Source of the DNA: JAZDIU01 sp043804635
GTDB lineage: Bacteria > Chloroflexota > Dehalococcoidia > Dehalococcoidales > UBA2162
Length of the DNA: 64,000 bases
NCBI GenBank assembly: GCA_043804635.1
Contig: JAZDIU010000087.1
Coordinates: 1-64,000, forward strand
Reading direction: 5' to 3'
Shown piece after piece: positions 15,625 through 23,713 of this stretch. A program made the position numbers and the translations under genes. The notes below the pieces were generated by a model. It saw nothing but the letters and a program-made list of their open reading frames with translations, searched no databases and had not been told where the DNA came from. The number at the start of each line of letters is the position of its first letter. Position 1 is the stretch's first letter.

Positions 15625-17133
15625 CTAGAGCGGTATCAGGCCGTGCTTGCGGTAGGGGCGGGCTTTTTCGAGCTTGCCGGATAAGCGCTTTAACCTATTG
15701 ACCAATATGGAGCGGGTCTCCCGGGGGTCGATGATGTCTTCGATAGCCATAATCTCCGCCGAGCTATAAGGCTCTTTGAACTGCTCGGCTTTAACATCGC
15801 CGTGCTGCATCCGGGCGGTGGGATAAGCCAGCACCGAATCTACGTTCATTCCGCGCGAGCCCATAACGAGCCGGGTGAGCCCGTGGCATTTTCTGACGTA
15901 AATGGTAATCTTGGGGACGGTGGCTTCACAGAAGGCGAAGACGGGTTTGGCGGCGTGACGTTCCAGTCCTTCCCGGCTTTGCTCCTGCTCCAGCGAGGGT
16001 AAAAATCCGGGGCTGTCTACGAAGAAAACGAGCGGGATATTAAAGCAATCGCAGGTGCGGATGAAGTGGGCTGATTTATCGCAGGTATTGGCATCGAGGG
16101 AGCCGTTCGCTACCATCGAGTTATTGGCGACGATGCCGACTACCCGACCGGCAAGGCGGGCGAAGCCGGTGATGATATTTTGAGCGTAAAGAGGGGTGAT
16201 TTCAAAGAACTCGCCGTTATCTACGACCAGTGAAATGAGCTTGTGCATATCGAAGGGCTGGGACTCATCGGCGGGAATAAGTTCCAGAAGCTCTTCAGCT
16301 TTCCGGTTGGGGATGTCTCCACTATCGACAAAGGGCGGCTTTTCTTTCCAGTTCGAAGGCAGGAAACCGAGCAACTGGCGACATTTGGCTAAAGCTTCTT
16401 CATCTGAGTCAACGAGAAGGTCGGCGGAACCGGTGGTGGTAGCGTGAAGCAGAGCGCCGCCGATTTCATCCTGAGTGACATCATTTCCGGTGACGGCTTT
16501 TAGCAGGGTGGGCGAGGCGACGGACATAAATGATGTTTCCTTGCGGAAGATAAGAAAGTCGCTCATCATCGGGCAGTAGGCAGTGCCAGCATAGCAGGGA
16601 CCGAGCATCAGGCTAATCTGGGGAATTACGCCCGATGCCATCGGGGGGCAGAACATATCTATATTGGACTCACCGCAGTCTTCGACACGGATGGGAACGC
16701 GGTAGCCGAACTTGCCGAAGCGGTCCTGGATGCGGCGGCCGGCGGAATCGATAATCGAGATGTAGGGGAAGCCTTCGTTTCTTGCCTGCTCCATTCCTTT
16801 AACTAATTTCATCATCTGCATCGAGCCCTGAGAGCCGCCAGATACTGTGAAGTCGTAGCTGGAAGCGTAAACCATACGTCCATTGATTTCCCCATAGCCG
16901 ACGACGATGGCGTCCCTGGGGAGAGAGCGGTTATCGATATCGAAGCCGGTTTTGAAGGGTTTAGCCAGCAAGTCCAGCTCGTGGAAAGTGCCGGGGTCGA
17001 AGAGCAGTTCCATTCTTTCCCAGGCGGTGAGCTTGCGGGCAGCGTGCTGTTTTTCGATGGCTGATTTGCCACCACCGAGGGACAATTTGGCTTTTATTTC
17101 GGCGAGTTCGGCTAGTTTCTGTTTTGCGTCCAT
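15625..17133 (-). CDS. Biotin-dependent acyl-CoA carboxylase, carboxyltransferase subunit (PccB/MmdA-like), copy 1
   Basis: The ATG at 17133 has AAAGGAG in front, so I prefer it to an upstream in-frame start. About 500 residues with the two crotonase-like halves of carboxyltransferases: KQHAARKLTAWERMELLFDP, then DSAGRRIQDRFGKFG and, in the second half, FIRTCDCFNIPLVFFVDSPG. The family moves carboxyl groups between carboxybiotin and an acyl-CoA. No biotin carboxylase or biotin carrier gene is in the window, so the partners lie elsewhere. The tandem paralogue at 17242 shares DSGD and SQPFDMHKLISLVVDNGEFF type segments. Confidence 0.9.
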   Translation of the reverse strand: MDAKQKLAELAEIKAKLSLGGGKSAIEKQHAARKLTAWERMELLFDPGTFHELDLLAKPFKTGFDIDNRSLPRDAIVVGYGEINGRMVYASSYDFTVSGGSQGSMQMMKLVKGMEQARNEGFPYISIIDSAGRRIQDRFGKFGYRVPIRVEDCGESNIDMFCPPMASGVIPQISLMLGPCYAGTAYCPMMSDFLIFRKETSFMSVASPTLLKAVTGNDVTQDEIGGALLHATTTGSADLLVDSDEEALAKCRQLLGFLPSNWKEKPPFVDSGDIPNRKAEELLELIPADESQPFDMHKLISLVVDNGEFFEITPLYAQNIITGFARLAGRVVGIVANNSMVANGSLDANTCDKSAHFIRTCDCFNIPLVFFVDSPGFLPSLEQEQSREGLERHAAKPVFAFCEATVPKITIYVRKCHGLTRLVMGSRGMNVDSVLAYPTARMQHGDVKAEQFKEPYSSAEIMAIEDIIDPRETRSILVNRLKRLSGKLEKARPYRKHGLIPL

Positions 17134-17151
17134 ATTTCTCCTTTTATTACG

Positions 17152-17232
17152 AGATTGCTTCGCCCCACCCATCCGGGCGGGCGGGTTCGAAACCCGCCCC
17201 TACAACACGTTGGGCGGATGGGCTCGCAATGA
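17152..17232. repeat. Large imperfect palindrome with perfect central hairpin
   Basis: The centre has GGGCGGGTT at 17179-17187, loop CGA, and AACCCGCCC at 17191-17199, a 9-bp GC-rich stem. Around it, ATTGCTTCGCCCCACCCATCC pairs imperfectly with GGATGGGCTCGCAAT. It sits between the two carboxyltransferase genes and is a dispersed intergenic element by its form; it could also reduce transcription into the second gene. Confidence 0.6.
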
Positions 17233-17241
17233 CATGTTAGT

Positions 17242-18777
17242 TCATAGGCGGATGTTGCTGTGTTTGCGGGGGGGCAACTGCCGCTTCTTGTTACTCAACA
17301 GGTTCAATGATTTTATCAAGAACGGGCGGGTATCCCGGGGGTCGATGAAGTCCTGGGGCTGTTGCAGTTCCATCGCTTTCATATTTTGGGCGATTTCCTT
17401 GATTCGCTTTTGCTGCTGCTCTTTTCTTTTGGCTTCGTCTTTGATGGCGTCAAGCTCGCCGCGGTAGAGGATGGAAACGGCGCCTTCAGGGCCCATCACT
17501 CCGCGGGCAAGTACGGGCCAGCTAACGTAAAAATCGCCGCCAAGTCCGATTCCGGGCAAAGCCAGACCACCACCGCCGTATAGTTTGCGGATAGAGATGG
17601 TAATCTGGGGGACGGTTGCCTGCGAGTTGGCGAAGATTACGCGGGAGCCGTGTCTGATTAAGCCGCGGGTCTCTTCGTCAATGGCGGGGAGGAAGGCGGG
17701 ACAATCCGCCAGCCAGATTATGGGGATGCCGAAGGTATCGCAGAAGCGGACGAAGCGTGCCATTTTATCGGCAGCATCGAGGTTCATACAGCCGCCTTTA
17801 TCCCGGGGGTTATTGGCAATTAAACCGGCTACGTGTCCGCCAAGACGGGCTAAGCCGATTATCAAGTTTGCCGCCCAGTAGCGCCTCAGCTCGAAGAAAT
17901 CCTTGTTGTCTACAATCAGGGAAATCAGCCGGTGCATATCAAATGGTTTGGATTCATTGGTGGGGACGAGTTCCAGAAGTTCTTCTTCCCGGCGGTCGGG
18001 GCTGTCTCCGCTATCGACAAACGGCGGTTTTTCATCGTTGTTTTGGGGCAGGAGACTCAGTAATTGACGGCACTTCTGAAGGCAATCGGTATCATTTTCG
18101 GCGAAGACGTCGTAGCAGCCGGTTTTTCGGGCGTGCATCCAGGCTGAGCCAAGTTCGTCGCCGGTGGTCCCTTCCTGGGGCGGAGCGATATGCATATAGC
18201 TGGTCTTGCGGACAAGAAAGACAAAATCGGCGAGGGCGGCGGATAATGCCATTCCGCCTGTGCAGGGACCCATTACCATAATTATTTGCGGAATTACCCC
18301 TGAGGAATTTGTCTGAAGCTGGCACATAGACTCAAGTGAATAAAAATGAGGGTATGCCAAAAGGTCGCCAGCACGTTCCCCGATTGAGTCGACCATACCC
18401 ACGATAGGCACCCGTGCCTGCAAAGCTCTCTCCATAACGCTGACTATTTTCTTGACGTGGGATACCCCCAGGCTGCCTCTCAAAGCGGTGGCATCCTGCG
18501 ACCAGATGTACAGGGAGCGGCCGTTTACTTTGGCGTAGCCGGTGATGACGCCATCGGTAGCGATTCTTTCCGCGCTGGGATTGAGGGCATCTTCCGCTGA
18601 AGTCACTAGTAAATCAAGCTCCTGGAAGGTGCCTGGGTCGACCAGTTTTTCGATGCGCTCTCTAGCGGTCAGCTTGCCTTCGCTATGCTGCTTATCTATA
18701 GCGAGCTTGCCGCCGGCTATTCTTGCCTGCTCTTTTGCCCGGTTTCTCTCGTCGAGCCTTTGTGCCATAGTGTCCAC
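17242..18777 (-). CDS. Biotin-dependent acyl-CoA carboxylase, carboxyltransferase subunit, copy 2
   Basis: 511 residues from a GTG at 18777, placed 8 bases after GGAGG; an ATG at 18768 is too far from that site to be preferred. It shows KQHSEGKLTARERIEKLVDP, DSIGERAGD, VMGPCTGGMALSAALADF and RFCDTFGIPIIWLADCPAF. It differs enough from copy 1 that the two may form a heteromeric enzyme or act on different acyl-CoAs. Both share a promoter region with the divergent 4-hydroxybutyryl-CoA dehydratase gene. Confidence 0.88.
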   Translation of the reverse strand: MDTMAQRLDERNRAKEQARIAGGKLAIDKQHSEGKLTARERIEKLVDPGTFQELDLLVTSAEDALNPSAERIATDGVITGYAKVNGRSLYIWSQDATALRGSLGVSHVKKIVSVMERALQARVPIVGMVDSIGERAGDLLAYPHFYSLESMCQLQTNSSGVIPQIIMVMGPCTGGMALSAALADFVFLVRKTSYMHIAPPQEGTTGDELGSAWMHARKTGCYDVFAENDTDCLQKCRQLLSLLPQNNDEKPPFVDSGDSPDRREEELLELVPTNESKPFDMHRLISLIVDNKDFFELRRYWAANLIIGLARLGGHVAGLIANNPRDKGGCMNLDAADKMARFVRFCDTFGIPIIWLADCPAFLPAIDEETRGLIRHGSRVIFANSQATVPQITISIRKLYGGGGLALPGIGLGGDFYVSWPVLARGVMGPEGAVSILYRGELDAIKDEAKRKEQQQKRIKEIAQNMKAMELQQPQDFIDPRDTRPFLIKSLNLLSNKKRQLPPRKHSNIRL

Positions 18778-18836
18778 GGTAGTTTCCTCCTAGTGTTTAT
18801 GTGTGAGTAATTAGCTCGTTCAAACTTACCTTGCAT

Positions 18837-18865
18837 AAACTACCATTTACGCTACGCCGTGTCAA
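18837..18865 (-). promoter_or_regulatory. Promoter of the carboxyltransferase pair
   Basis: On the minus strand TTGACA (18865-18860) and TAGTTT (18842-18837) are 17 bases apart, 60 bases upstream of the GTG start at 18777. The -10 is weak, the -35 perfect. Confidence 0.5.
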
Positions 18866-18902
18866 TCTGGTGGGTCTATTCTGGTTTTTGTATTTCCCCT
18901 AG

Positions 18903-18934
18903 TTGAATCCTCATCGATGATGCTATAATATAAT
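18903..18934 (+). promoter_or_regulatory. Promoter region of 4-hydroxybutyryl-CoA dehydratase gene
   Basis: TTGAAT at 18903-18908 is followed by overlapping -10 candidates TATAAT (18924-18929), TAATAT (18926-18931, spacer 17) and TATAAT (18929-18934). A ribosome site AGGAGG lies at about 18950, before the ATG at 18966 or 18969. Confidence 0.5.
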
Positions 18935-18965
18935 CCTGAAATTCGGATTAGGAGGAAATGCTCAA

Positions 18966-20405
18966 ATGATGAATGGTAAGCAATATCGGGATAGCCTCAA
19001 AAAGCTTCATCCTAAGGTTTATTTTATGGGTCGGCAGATAGAGAGCGTAGTAGACGACCCGGCGACCGCACCTCATGTTAACGCTGCCGCTAAAATCTAC
19101 GATATGGCTAACGACCCACAATATCAGGAGTTATTTACGGTTACTTCACATCTGACCGGCAAGAAGATTAACCGTTTCACTCACGTTCATCAGAGCACTA
19201 CCGACCTGATAAATAAGGTCAAAATGCTGCGGGCTATCGGACAGCAGACGGCGAGCTGTTTTCAACGCTGTGTCGGTTTCGATGCCATCAACGGAACTTA
19301 TCAGGTGACTTACGAGTTAGACCAGGCAAAAGGTACCAACTATCACCAGCGTTTCCGCGATTATCTCAAGATGATTCATGAGAAAGACCTGATGCCTTCC
19401 GGCGCGATGACCGACCCCAAGGGTAACCGCCGGCTCTCACCCGGTGAGCAGCCCGACCCGGACGTTCACGTTCATATCGTCGAGAGAAGGAAAGACGGCA
19501 TTGTGGTCAGGGGGGCTAAAGCCCATATCACCGGGGCAGTCAATTCCCACGAACACCTGGTAATGCCGACCTCCGCTCTAAAGAAGGGCGAAGAGGATTT
19601 TGCCGTCTCTTTTGCAATTCCTATCGATGCCCCCGGTCTGCTTCATATTTTCGGCAAGCAGACCAATGACGAGCGTAAGTGCGGCGGATGCAGTATCGAT
19701 GTAGGTAACCCGGAGTTTGGTTCGGTTGGCGGGGAAGCTCTGGTTGTTTTCGAAGACGTTTTCGTCCCGTGGGAGCGTGTCTTTCTATGCGGAGAGGTAG
19801 AATTTGCTTATCCGCTGGTGGAGCGGTTCGCTACTTTCCATCGTCAGAATTATGGTGCCTGCAAGACTGGTGTGACCGATGTCCTCATTGGCGCGACCGC
19901 AGCCGTGGCGGATGCCCAGGGCACCAGCCAAGCATCTCATATCAAGGATAAAATCGCCGAGATGATTCATCTTAATGAGACTCTCTACTGCTGTTCTATC
20001 GCCTGCTCAAGTCAAGGTTACAAGACCCCATCAGGAGCTTTCTTTCCCGACCCGTTGCTGGCTAATGTCACCAAGCAGAATGTGACCAGGCTTATATATG
20101 AAATCGCCCGGCTTGCCCAGGATATTACCGGCGGCTTGCTGGCGACTATGCCTTCGGAACAGGACCTGAAAGACCCCGTGCTGGGCAAATATGTGGAGAA
20201 GTACTTTAAAGCCGTCGCCGAAGTCCCGACCGAGCACCGTATCCGGCTCATCCGGCTCATTGAATCGATGACCTGTGCCACGGCTCTGGTGGAGTCTATG
20301 CATGGTGCCGGTTCACCGCAGGCTCAGCGGATTATGATTCAGCGGCAGGCTAACCTGGAGCAGAAGAAACAACTGGCAATGAAGCTGGCCGGTATCACTA
20401 AATGA
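18966..20405 (+). CDS. abfD: 4-Hydroxybutyryl-CoA dehydratase / vinylacetyl-CoA isomerase
   Basis: 479 residues, close along its whole length to the Clostridium aminobutyricum enzyme as I remember it. All four [4Fe-4S] ligands of that enzyme are at the same numbers: Cys98 and Cys102 in TASCFQRCVG (99 and 103 there), His292 and Cys299 in FHRQNYGACKTG. Further matches are DPQYQ, GAMTDPKG, DGIVVRGAKAH, LNETLYCC and ESMHGAGSPQAQRIMI. It dehydrates 4-hydroxybutyryl-CoA to crotonyl-CoA with FAD and an iron-sulfur cluster and is very oxygen-sensitive. In anaerobes it serves aminobutyrate fermentation or CO2-fixation cycles; the divergent carboxyltransferases fit either. No cyclase or CoA transferase gene is adjacent, so the pathway is unsettled. 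Confidence 0.93.
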   Translation: MMNGKQYRDSLKKLHPKVYFMGRQIESVVDDPATAPHVNAAAKIYDMANDPQYQELFTVTSHLTGKKINRFTHVHQSTTDLINKVKMLRAIGQQTASCFQRCVGFDAINGTYQVTYELDQAKGTNYHQRFRDYLKMIHEKDLMPSGAMTDPKGNRRLSPGEQPDPDVHVHIVERRKDGIVVRGAKAHITGAVNSHEHLVMPTSALKKGEEDFAVSFAIPIDAPGLLHIFGKQTNDERKCGGCSIDVGNPEFGSVGGEALVVFEDVFVPWERVFLCGEVEFAYPLVERFATFHRQNYGACKTGVTDVLIGATAAVADAQGTSQASHIKDKIAEMIHLNETLYCCSIACSSQGYKTPSGAFFPDPLLANVTKQNVTRLIYEIARLAQDITGGLLATMPSEQDLKDPVLGKYVEKYFKAVAEVPTEHRIRLIRLIESMTCATALVESMHGAGSPQAQRIMIQRQANLEQKKQLAMKLAGITK

Positions 20406-20411
20406 GGGTAG

Positions 20412-20708
20412 ATGAGGGTTATCCTCAAATACTGCGGTTCCTGTAATCCTGAAGTGGACCTGGCTAAAATCGGTCGCCGCTTCGCTGAGTTAGCTCGAGA
20501 GCAAGGCTGGGAGTTAGTCCCCTCGGATGCTGAGGCTGATGTGCTGGTGTTACTCTGCGGCTGTCCCCGCACCTGCGCTAACCGGGAAGAGGTTGTTGCC
20601 AAAGCTAAGAGAGTTGTGCTGGTGGCTGGAAGGCGACTCGGCTGGCGAGCAGTAGCCGAAGAAGGTTTGCCTTTAGCTATAATAGAAGCGATTAGCGGAA
20701 GACCTTGA
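20412..20708 (+). CDS. Small cysteine-containing protein after abfD, unknown function
   Basis: 98 residues, starting 6 bases after the dehydratase stop, so clearly in its operon. It has KYCGSCNPEVDLAKIGRRF at the start and LLCGCPRTCANREEV in the middle, a pattern of paired cysteines within a small alpha/beta fold. This suggests metal or cluster binding or thiol chemistry, perhaps helping the dehydratase (inference). I do not recognise a named family with confidence. Confidence 0.7.
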   Translation: MRVILKYCGSCNPEVDLAKIGRRFAELAREQGWELVPSDAEADVLVLLCGCPRTCANREEVVAKAKRVVLVAGRRLGWRAVAEEGLPLAIIEAISGRP

Positions 20709-20750
20709 TTTAAGGTTTAAGATTTATGATTCGTAAATCTTAAACCTATT
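20704..20750. repeat. Dispersed AT-rich palindromic repeat, copy A
   Basis: TTTAAGATTTATGATTCG followed by TAAATCTTAAACC forms an imperfect palindrome. Similar sequences lie at 32514-32580, 35243-35310, 56487-56535 and 61963-61998, each just after or before a gene. Confidence 0.6.
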
Positions 20751-20794
20751 TAGTATTTGTTTCATCTTCCTGATTTCCTTTTTGTTTGCCCTAA

Positions 20795-20860
20795 TTGTCA
20801 TAAATTTGTAACTTTTTTTGGTGTCATTTTATGACTTTTATATTTGGAATCTGCCATTCT
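20795..20860 (+). promoter_or_regulatory. 66-bp promoter module, copy 2 (rubrerythrin operon)
   Basis: TTGTCATAAATTTGTAAC at 20795, ATTTTATGACTT at 20826-20837. The spacing between the two boxes is the common 26. The -10 position (20855-20860, CATTCT) is the weakest of the nine copies; TAAAGT at 20861-20866 is an alternative. Rubrerythrin ATG follows at 20911. Confidence 0.75.
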
Positions 20861-20910
20861 TAAAGTAGACTCTATGATGCAAGGGAATATTAGAAGGAGG
20901 CGATGTAAAT

Positions 20911-21414
20911 ATGGGTAATACTCAGGAGAATCTTCAGCAAGCATTTGCCGGTGAGAGTCAAGCTAATCGACGCTACCTGTTTTTTGCTGGGAAAGCCGAT
21001 AAGCTGGGAGATAGTCAGATAGCCAAATTGTTCCGGGCAGCCGCCGAGGCAGAGACGGTGCATGCTCGTAATCACTTCCAGGTGTTGGGAGCCAGCAAGT
21101 CGAACAAAGAAAACCTGGAAACGGCACAGGCCGGGGAGCACTACGAGTTTTCGCAGATGTATCCGGGCTTTCTTGAAATTGCCAAGCAGGAAAATAATAA
21201 AGCGGCGGCAAACAGTTTTAACCTGGCGAATCAAGTGGAGCAGATACACCACCAGCTTTTCGGAAACGCATTAGATAATCTGGTTTCAGGTAAGGCTTCT
21301 AAGGATGTGCCTTACTATGTTTGTCAGGTCTGCGGCAATACCGTGGAGGGGGAGCCTCCGGAAAAATGCCCGATATGTAATTCACCGAAGAGTAAATTCA
21401 AGCGTATCGACTAA
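20911..21414 (+). CDS. rbr: Rubrerythrin
   Basis: 167 residues. The N-terminal ferritin-like diiron domain carries the ExxH type ligands (NLQQAFAGESQANRRY, AAAEAETVHARNH, EHYEFSQMYPG, EVEQIHH-like site VEQIHHQLF) and the C-terminal rubredoxin domain has CQVCGNTVEGEPPEKCPICN for one iron. It reduces hydrogen peroxide with electrons from rubredoxin in the cytoplasm. First gene of a four-gene operon under the promoter module; ribosome site GAAGGAGG is strong. Confidence 0.96.
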   Translation: MGNTQENLQQAFAGESQANRRYLFFAGKADKLGDSQIAKLFRAAAEAETVHARNHFQVLGASKSNKENLETAQAGEHYEFSQMYPGFLEIAKQENNKAAANSFNLANQVEQIHHQLFGNALDNLVSGKASKDVPYYVCQVCGNTVEGEPPEKCPICNSPKSKFKRID

Positions 21415-21425
21415 TCGAGGTGATA

Positions 21426-21896
21426 ATGTCAGCTTCGTTTACTTTCAAAGAGATATTGGGAAAAGCAGTCCAGAAGGAAAACGAATCGCAGCTTTTATAC
21501 ATCGACCTGAGTAAAAAAATGCAGGACACGGTTTCTCGTGATGCCTTTCGGGATTTAGCCCGGCAGGAGCTAGGTCATCAGAAGCTGCTGGAGCAATATC
21601 AGCGAGGCGAACTGCCTTCAGGAGCGTTAAGCGGAGAGCAGACTATAGATTTCAGGATTGCCGAGCATTTTTATCAGCCCGGAATCTCCCCTGGTATGCA
21701 GCTTAAAGACATATTTTTGCTGGCTGCCAATCGTGAAATGCACTCCCACGAGATTTATCTCGCTCTTGCTAGGCTCCATCCGGCTGGCGAGGTCAAAAGA
21801 TTGCTCACTGAACTGGCATCTCAAGAGCTTGAGCACAAGCGTAGAGTAGAGTTTCTGTTTACCGAGGTCGCTTTCCCTCAAACAGACGGGGGTTAA
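21426..21896 (+). CDS. Rubrerythrin-like ferritin-family protein without rubredoxin domain
   Basis: About 156 residues from the ATG at 21426, preceded by GAGGTGA; a GTG at 21420 overlaps that ribosome site. Iron ligands of the ferritin-like fold can be read: QKENESQLLYIDLSKK, RQELGHQKLLEQ, NREMHSHEIY and SQELEHKRRVEF. There is no CxxC tail, unlike the rubrerythrin 11 bases upstream. Probably an oxygen or peroxide scavenger or iron-handling protein. Confidence 0.85.
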   Translation: MSASFTFKEILGKAVQKENESQLLYIDLSKKMQDTVSRDAFRDLARQELGHQKLLEQYQRGELPSGALSGEQTIDFRIAEHFYQPGISPGMQLKDIFLLAANREMHSHEIYLALARLHPAGEVKRLLTELASQELEHKRRVEFLFTEVAFPQTDGG

Positions 21897-21897
21897 G

Positions 21898-22560
21898 ATG
21901 AAAAAGACAACTGTCCTGGCGATGATTCTGGGAATAGTATTTTTAGCTCCCTTAGTCGGTTGCCAGCCAGGGAACCTGGCACCTGCCGAGGTAAGGGAAT
22001 ACCAAGGTGAAAAGCTAGGCTCCGTCGATGATTTCCGGGAGAACTCTATCAAAGGACCTCAACACGTAGACATATCGACTTATAAGCTTGAGATTACCGG
22101 TTTGGTGGAGAATCCCGCCAGTTATTCTTATTCTGAAGTCCTTAACAGCTACCAGCACTATAAAAAAGTGGTGACGGTCAATTGCGTCGAGGGGTGGAGT
22201 GTTAATATTTTATGGGAAGGGATGCTGGTAAAAGATTTACTGGAAAAAGCAAAGCCATCTCCTGAAGCTAAGGTAGTTATCTTCCATGCTTACGATGGGT
22301 ATACCACGTCCTTGCCTCTCGATTATATAGTGGGTCGAGACATTCTGATAGCTTATAAGATGAACGAAGTTACGATGCCGCCGGAAAGAGGCTTTCCATT
22401 TGAATTAGTGGCGGAAAGCAAGTGGGGCTACAAATGGATAAAGTGGATGACGCAAATCGAATTATCCGATAACATCAGCTACCGGGGTTTCTGGGAGGAA
22501 AGGGGGTACTCCAATACGGCCGACCTGGACAAAGGTTTTTCCCGGCTAGATGAAGAATAA
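21898..22560 (+). CDS. Molybdopterin-dependent oxidoreductase lipoprotein (sulfite oxidase fold)
   Basis: 220 residues with a signal peptide and lipobox ending in Cys22 (PLVGC). The mature part is the oxidoreductase molybdopterin-binding domain: LEITGLVENPASYSYSEVL, VVTVNCVEGWSVNILWEG with the conserved molybdenum-ligating cysteine, and AESKWGYKWIKWM. The small size is that of catalytic MsrP (YedY)-like or orphan domains without the dimerisation domain. It should act outside the membrane. It starts one base after the preceding stop and overlaps the next, membrane-protein gene region, which may be its electron donor. Confidence 0.88.
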   Translation: MKKTTVLAMILGIVFLAPLVGCQPGNLAPAEVREYQGEKLGSVDDFRENSIKGPQHVDISTYKLEITGLVENPASYSYSEVLNSYQHYKKVVTVNCVEGWSVNILWEGMLVKDLLEKAKPSPEAKVVIFHAYDGYTTSLPLDYIVGRDILIAYKMNEVTMPPERGFPFELVAESKWGYKWIKWMTQIELSDNISYRGFWEERGYSNTADLDKGFSRLDEE

Positions 22561-22561
22561 A

Positions 22562-22792
22562 ATGAGACGGGGTTGGGTTAAGAAGACAGTCATCTCGCTA
22601 TTAGCGGTAGTGGTGGTGCTCTATGTTGTCAGCGGATTCGGTATTACGCAATTCAGAGTGGTGGAGACTTTGACCTTCGGTTTATTGACCAAGAACCTGG
22701 CTTTTAAGATTCATAATGTCCTCTTAGTCCCGGCGGTTATAATATTAGGTTTGCATCTTTGCTTGCAGTTTGTTTTTAAAAATAGGTTATGA
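22562..22792 (+). CDS. Small membrane protein, possible haem partner of the molybdopterin protein
   Basis: About 76 residues with two hydrophobic segments. Two histidines in the second (FKIHNVLLVPAVIILGLHLCLQF) are 14 residues apart, a spacing that suits haem b ligation across a helix, as in cytochrome b561-like or DUF4405-type domains (inference). The start at 22562 follows the upstream stop by one base; 22550 is an alternative. Its last 6 bases overlap the convergent hemerythrin gene. As YedZ supplies electrons to YedY, this protein may supply the neighbour. Confidence 0.65.
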   Translation: MRRGWVKKTVISLLAVVVVLYVVSGFGITQFRVVETLTFGLLTKNLAFKIHNVLLVPAVIILGLHLCLQFVFKNRL

Positions 22793-23293
22793 TTTCTTGG
22801 CTTCGGCTTCAAGGGATTCCTTCATCATTTTGAGAACGACGTCTTCATGGCCGGCGTGTTTTTCGATCTCCTCAGCGAGCTGATTAACAGTTTGCTCTAT
22901 TTCCGATTTCCTGGTGAGTAACTCCGGCTGGTTTAACCCTTCCAATTTGGTATTATCCAGGGTTATTTTAGCGTCCTCTATTTTCTTCCTTAGATTGTTA
23001 TGTGCCTTTAAAAGAGCTTGCATAAGCACCTCACCGAATATAGGGGGCAGAGCGTCTTCTTCGAAGGCGAAATGCTTCCTAAGCCTTTCCTGTAGATTGT
23101 TCATCGCTTGCCGCAGTTGATTTTGTTGTTCGATAAGTCGATTAGTGGCAGACTGGCTCCATCCCGAGTGGGCGGTTCGTAAAGTAAAAAGCGCTTCCAT
23201 ATCGTTTACCGAGCCCTCGGCGGCTTTGACATTGCCTCTGATAAGTTGATGTTCCGCAATGACTCGGTTAATGATTGTGAGAAAGTCTGACAT
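22787..23293 (-). CDS. Hemerythrin-like HHE-domain protein
   Basis: 168 residues, all helical. The di-iron ligand pattern of hemerythrin HHE domains is seen: INRVIAEHQLIRGN, RLRKHFAFEEDALPP, LKAHNNLRKKI and EEIEKHAGHEDVV. It may bind oxygen or nitric oxide or store iron. Paralogue at 25979-26500. A 125-base gap with a palindromic repeat separates it from the tusA gene. Confidence 0.85.
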   Translation of the reverse strand: MSDFLTIINRVIAEHQLIRGNVKAAEGSVNDMEALFTLRTAHSGWSQSATNRLIEQQNQLRQAMNNLQERLRKHFAFEEDALPPIFGEVLMQALLKAHNNLRKKIEDAKITLDNTKLEGLNQPELLTRKSEIEQTVNQLAEEIEKHAGHEDVVLKMMKESLEAEAKKS

Positions 23294-23417
23294 AATACCT
23301 CACCCCCTTAGTCCCTCTCTCCTAGCAGGAGAGGGGGAGAAATACTAAATGATGGGGCTGACGCTCCCTCAAACTACCCTGATATTTACGAGCGTCTAAA
23401 AGAACCCACACTGGATA
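23294..23417. repeat. Intergenic stretch with short palindromes
   Basis: Contains CCCTCTCTCCTAGCAGGAGAGGG, read as CCTCTCTCCT then AGGAGAGG, a compact inverted repeat at about 23312-23334. No gene is visible. It could act as terminator for tusA-side transcripts or be a dispersed element. Confidence 0.4.
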
Positions 23418-23651
23418 TTACTCGTGTTTTTTCCTGACGTAGACCTTAATTTCACCCCGGTTCTCTTCTATTCCCAGGCATTCGTGTCCGGTAGTCTGGC
23501 ACCAGGCGGGCATATCGTGTTTTATCCCTTTATCATCGGCGATTACTTCCAGGACCTGCCCTGTTTTTAGCCCTTTTATCTTTTCGGCGGTTTTAACGAT
23601 CGGCATCGGGCAGTATAATCCGATGCAGTCTAGAGTCTGGTCTGCTTTCAT
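23418..23651 (-). CDS. tusA: TusA/SirA-family sulfur carrier
   Basis: 77 residues with LDCIGLYCPMPIVKTAE near the N-terminus; Cys14 in YCPMP is the persulfide-carrying cysteine of TusA proteins, and Cys9 is an extra one. The family passes sulfane sulfur between cysteine desulfurases, rhodaneses and DsrE-type proteins in the cytoplasm. It lies 62 bases downstream of a DsrE-like gene and in the same direction as IscS/IscU, which supports a sulfur relay. Confidence 0.9.
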   Translation of the reverse strand: MKADQTLDCIGLYCPMPIVKTAEKIKGLKTGQVLEVIADDKGIKHDMPAWCQTTGHECLGIEENRGEIKVYVRKKHE

Positions 23652-23713
23652 ATTATGTTCCTTTCCTCTACCCCCAGATTCTTCGTTCCTCAGAATGACA
23701 ACAAAGGGGAAAA

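Noticed and set aside
20795..20860. Identity of the 66-bp module as a true phosphate (PhoB) box
   Set aside because: The half-site TGTCATA resembles a PhoB box, but no pho or pst gene is downstream, and the downstream genes concern redox and iron; the regulator class is kept as a suggestion only.
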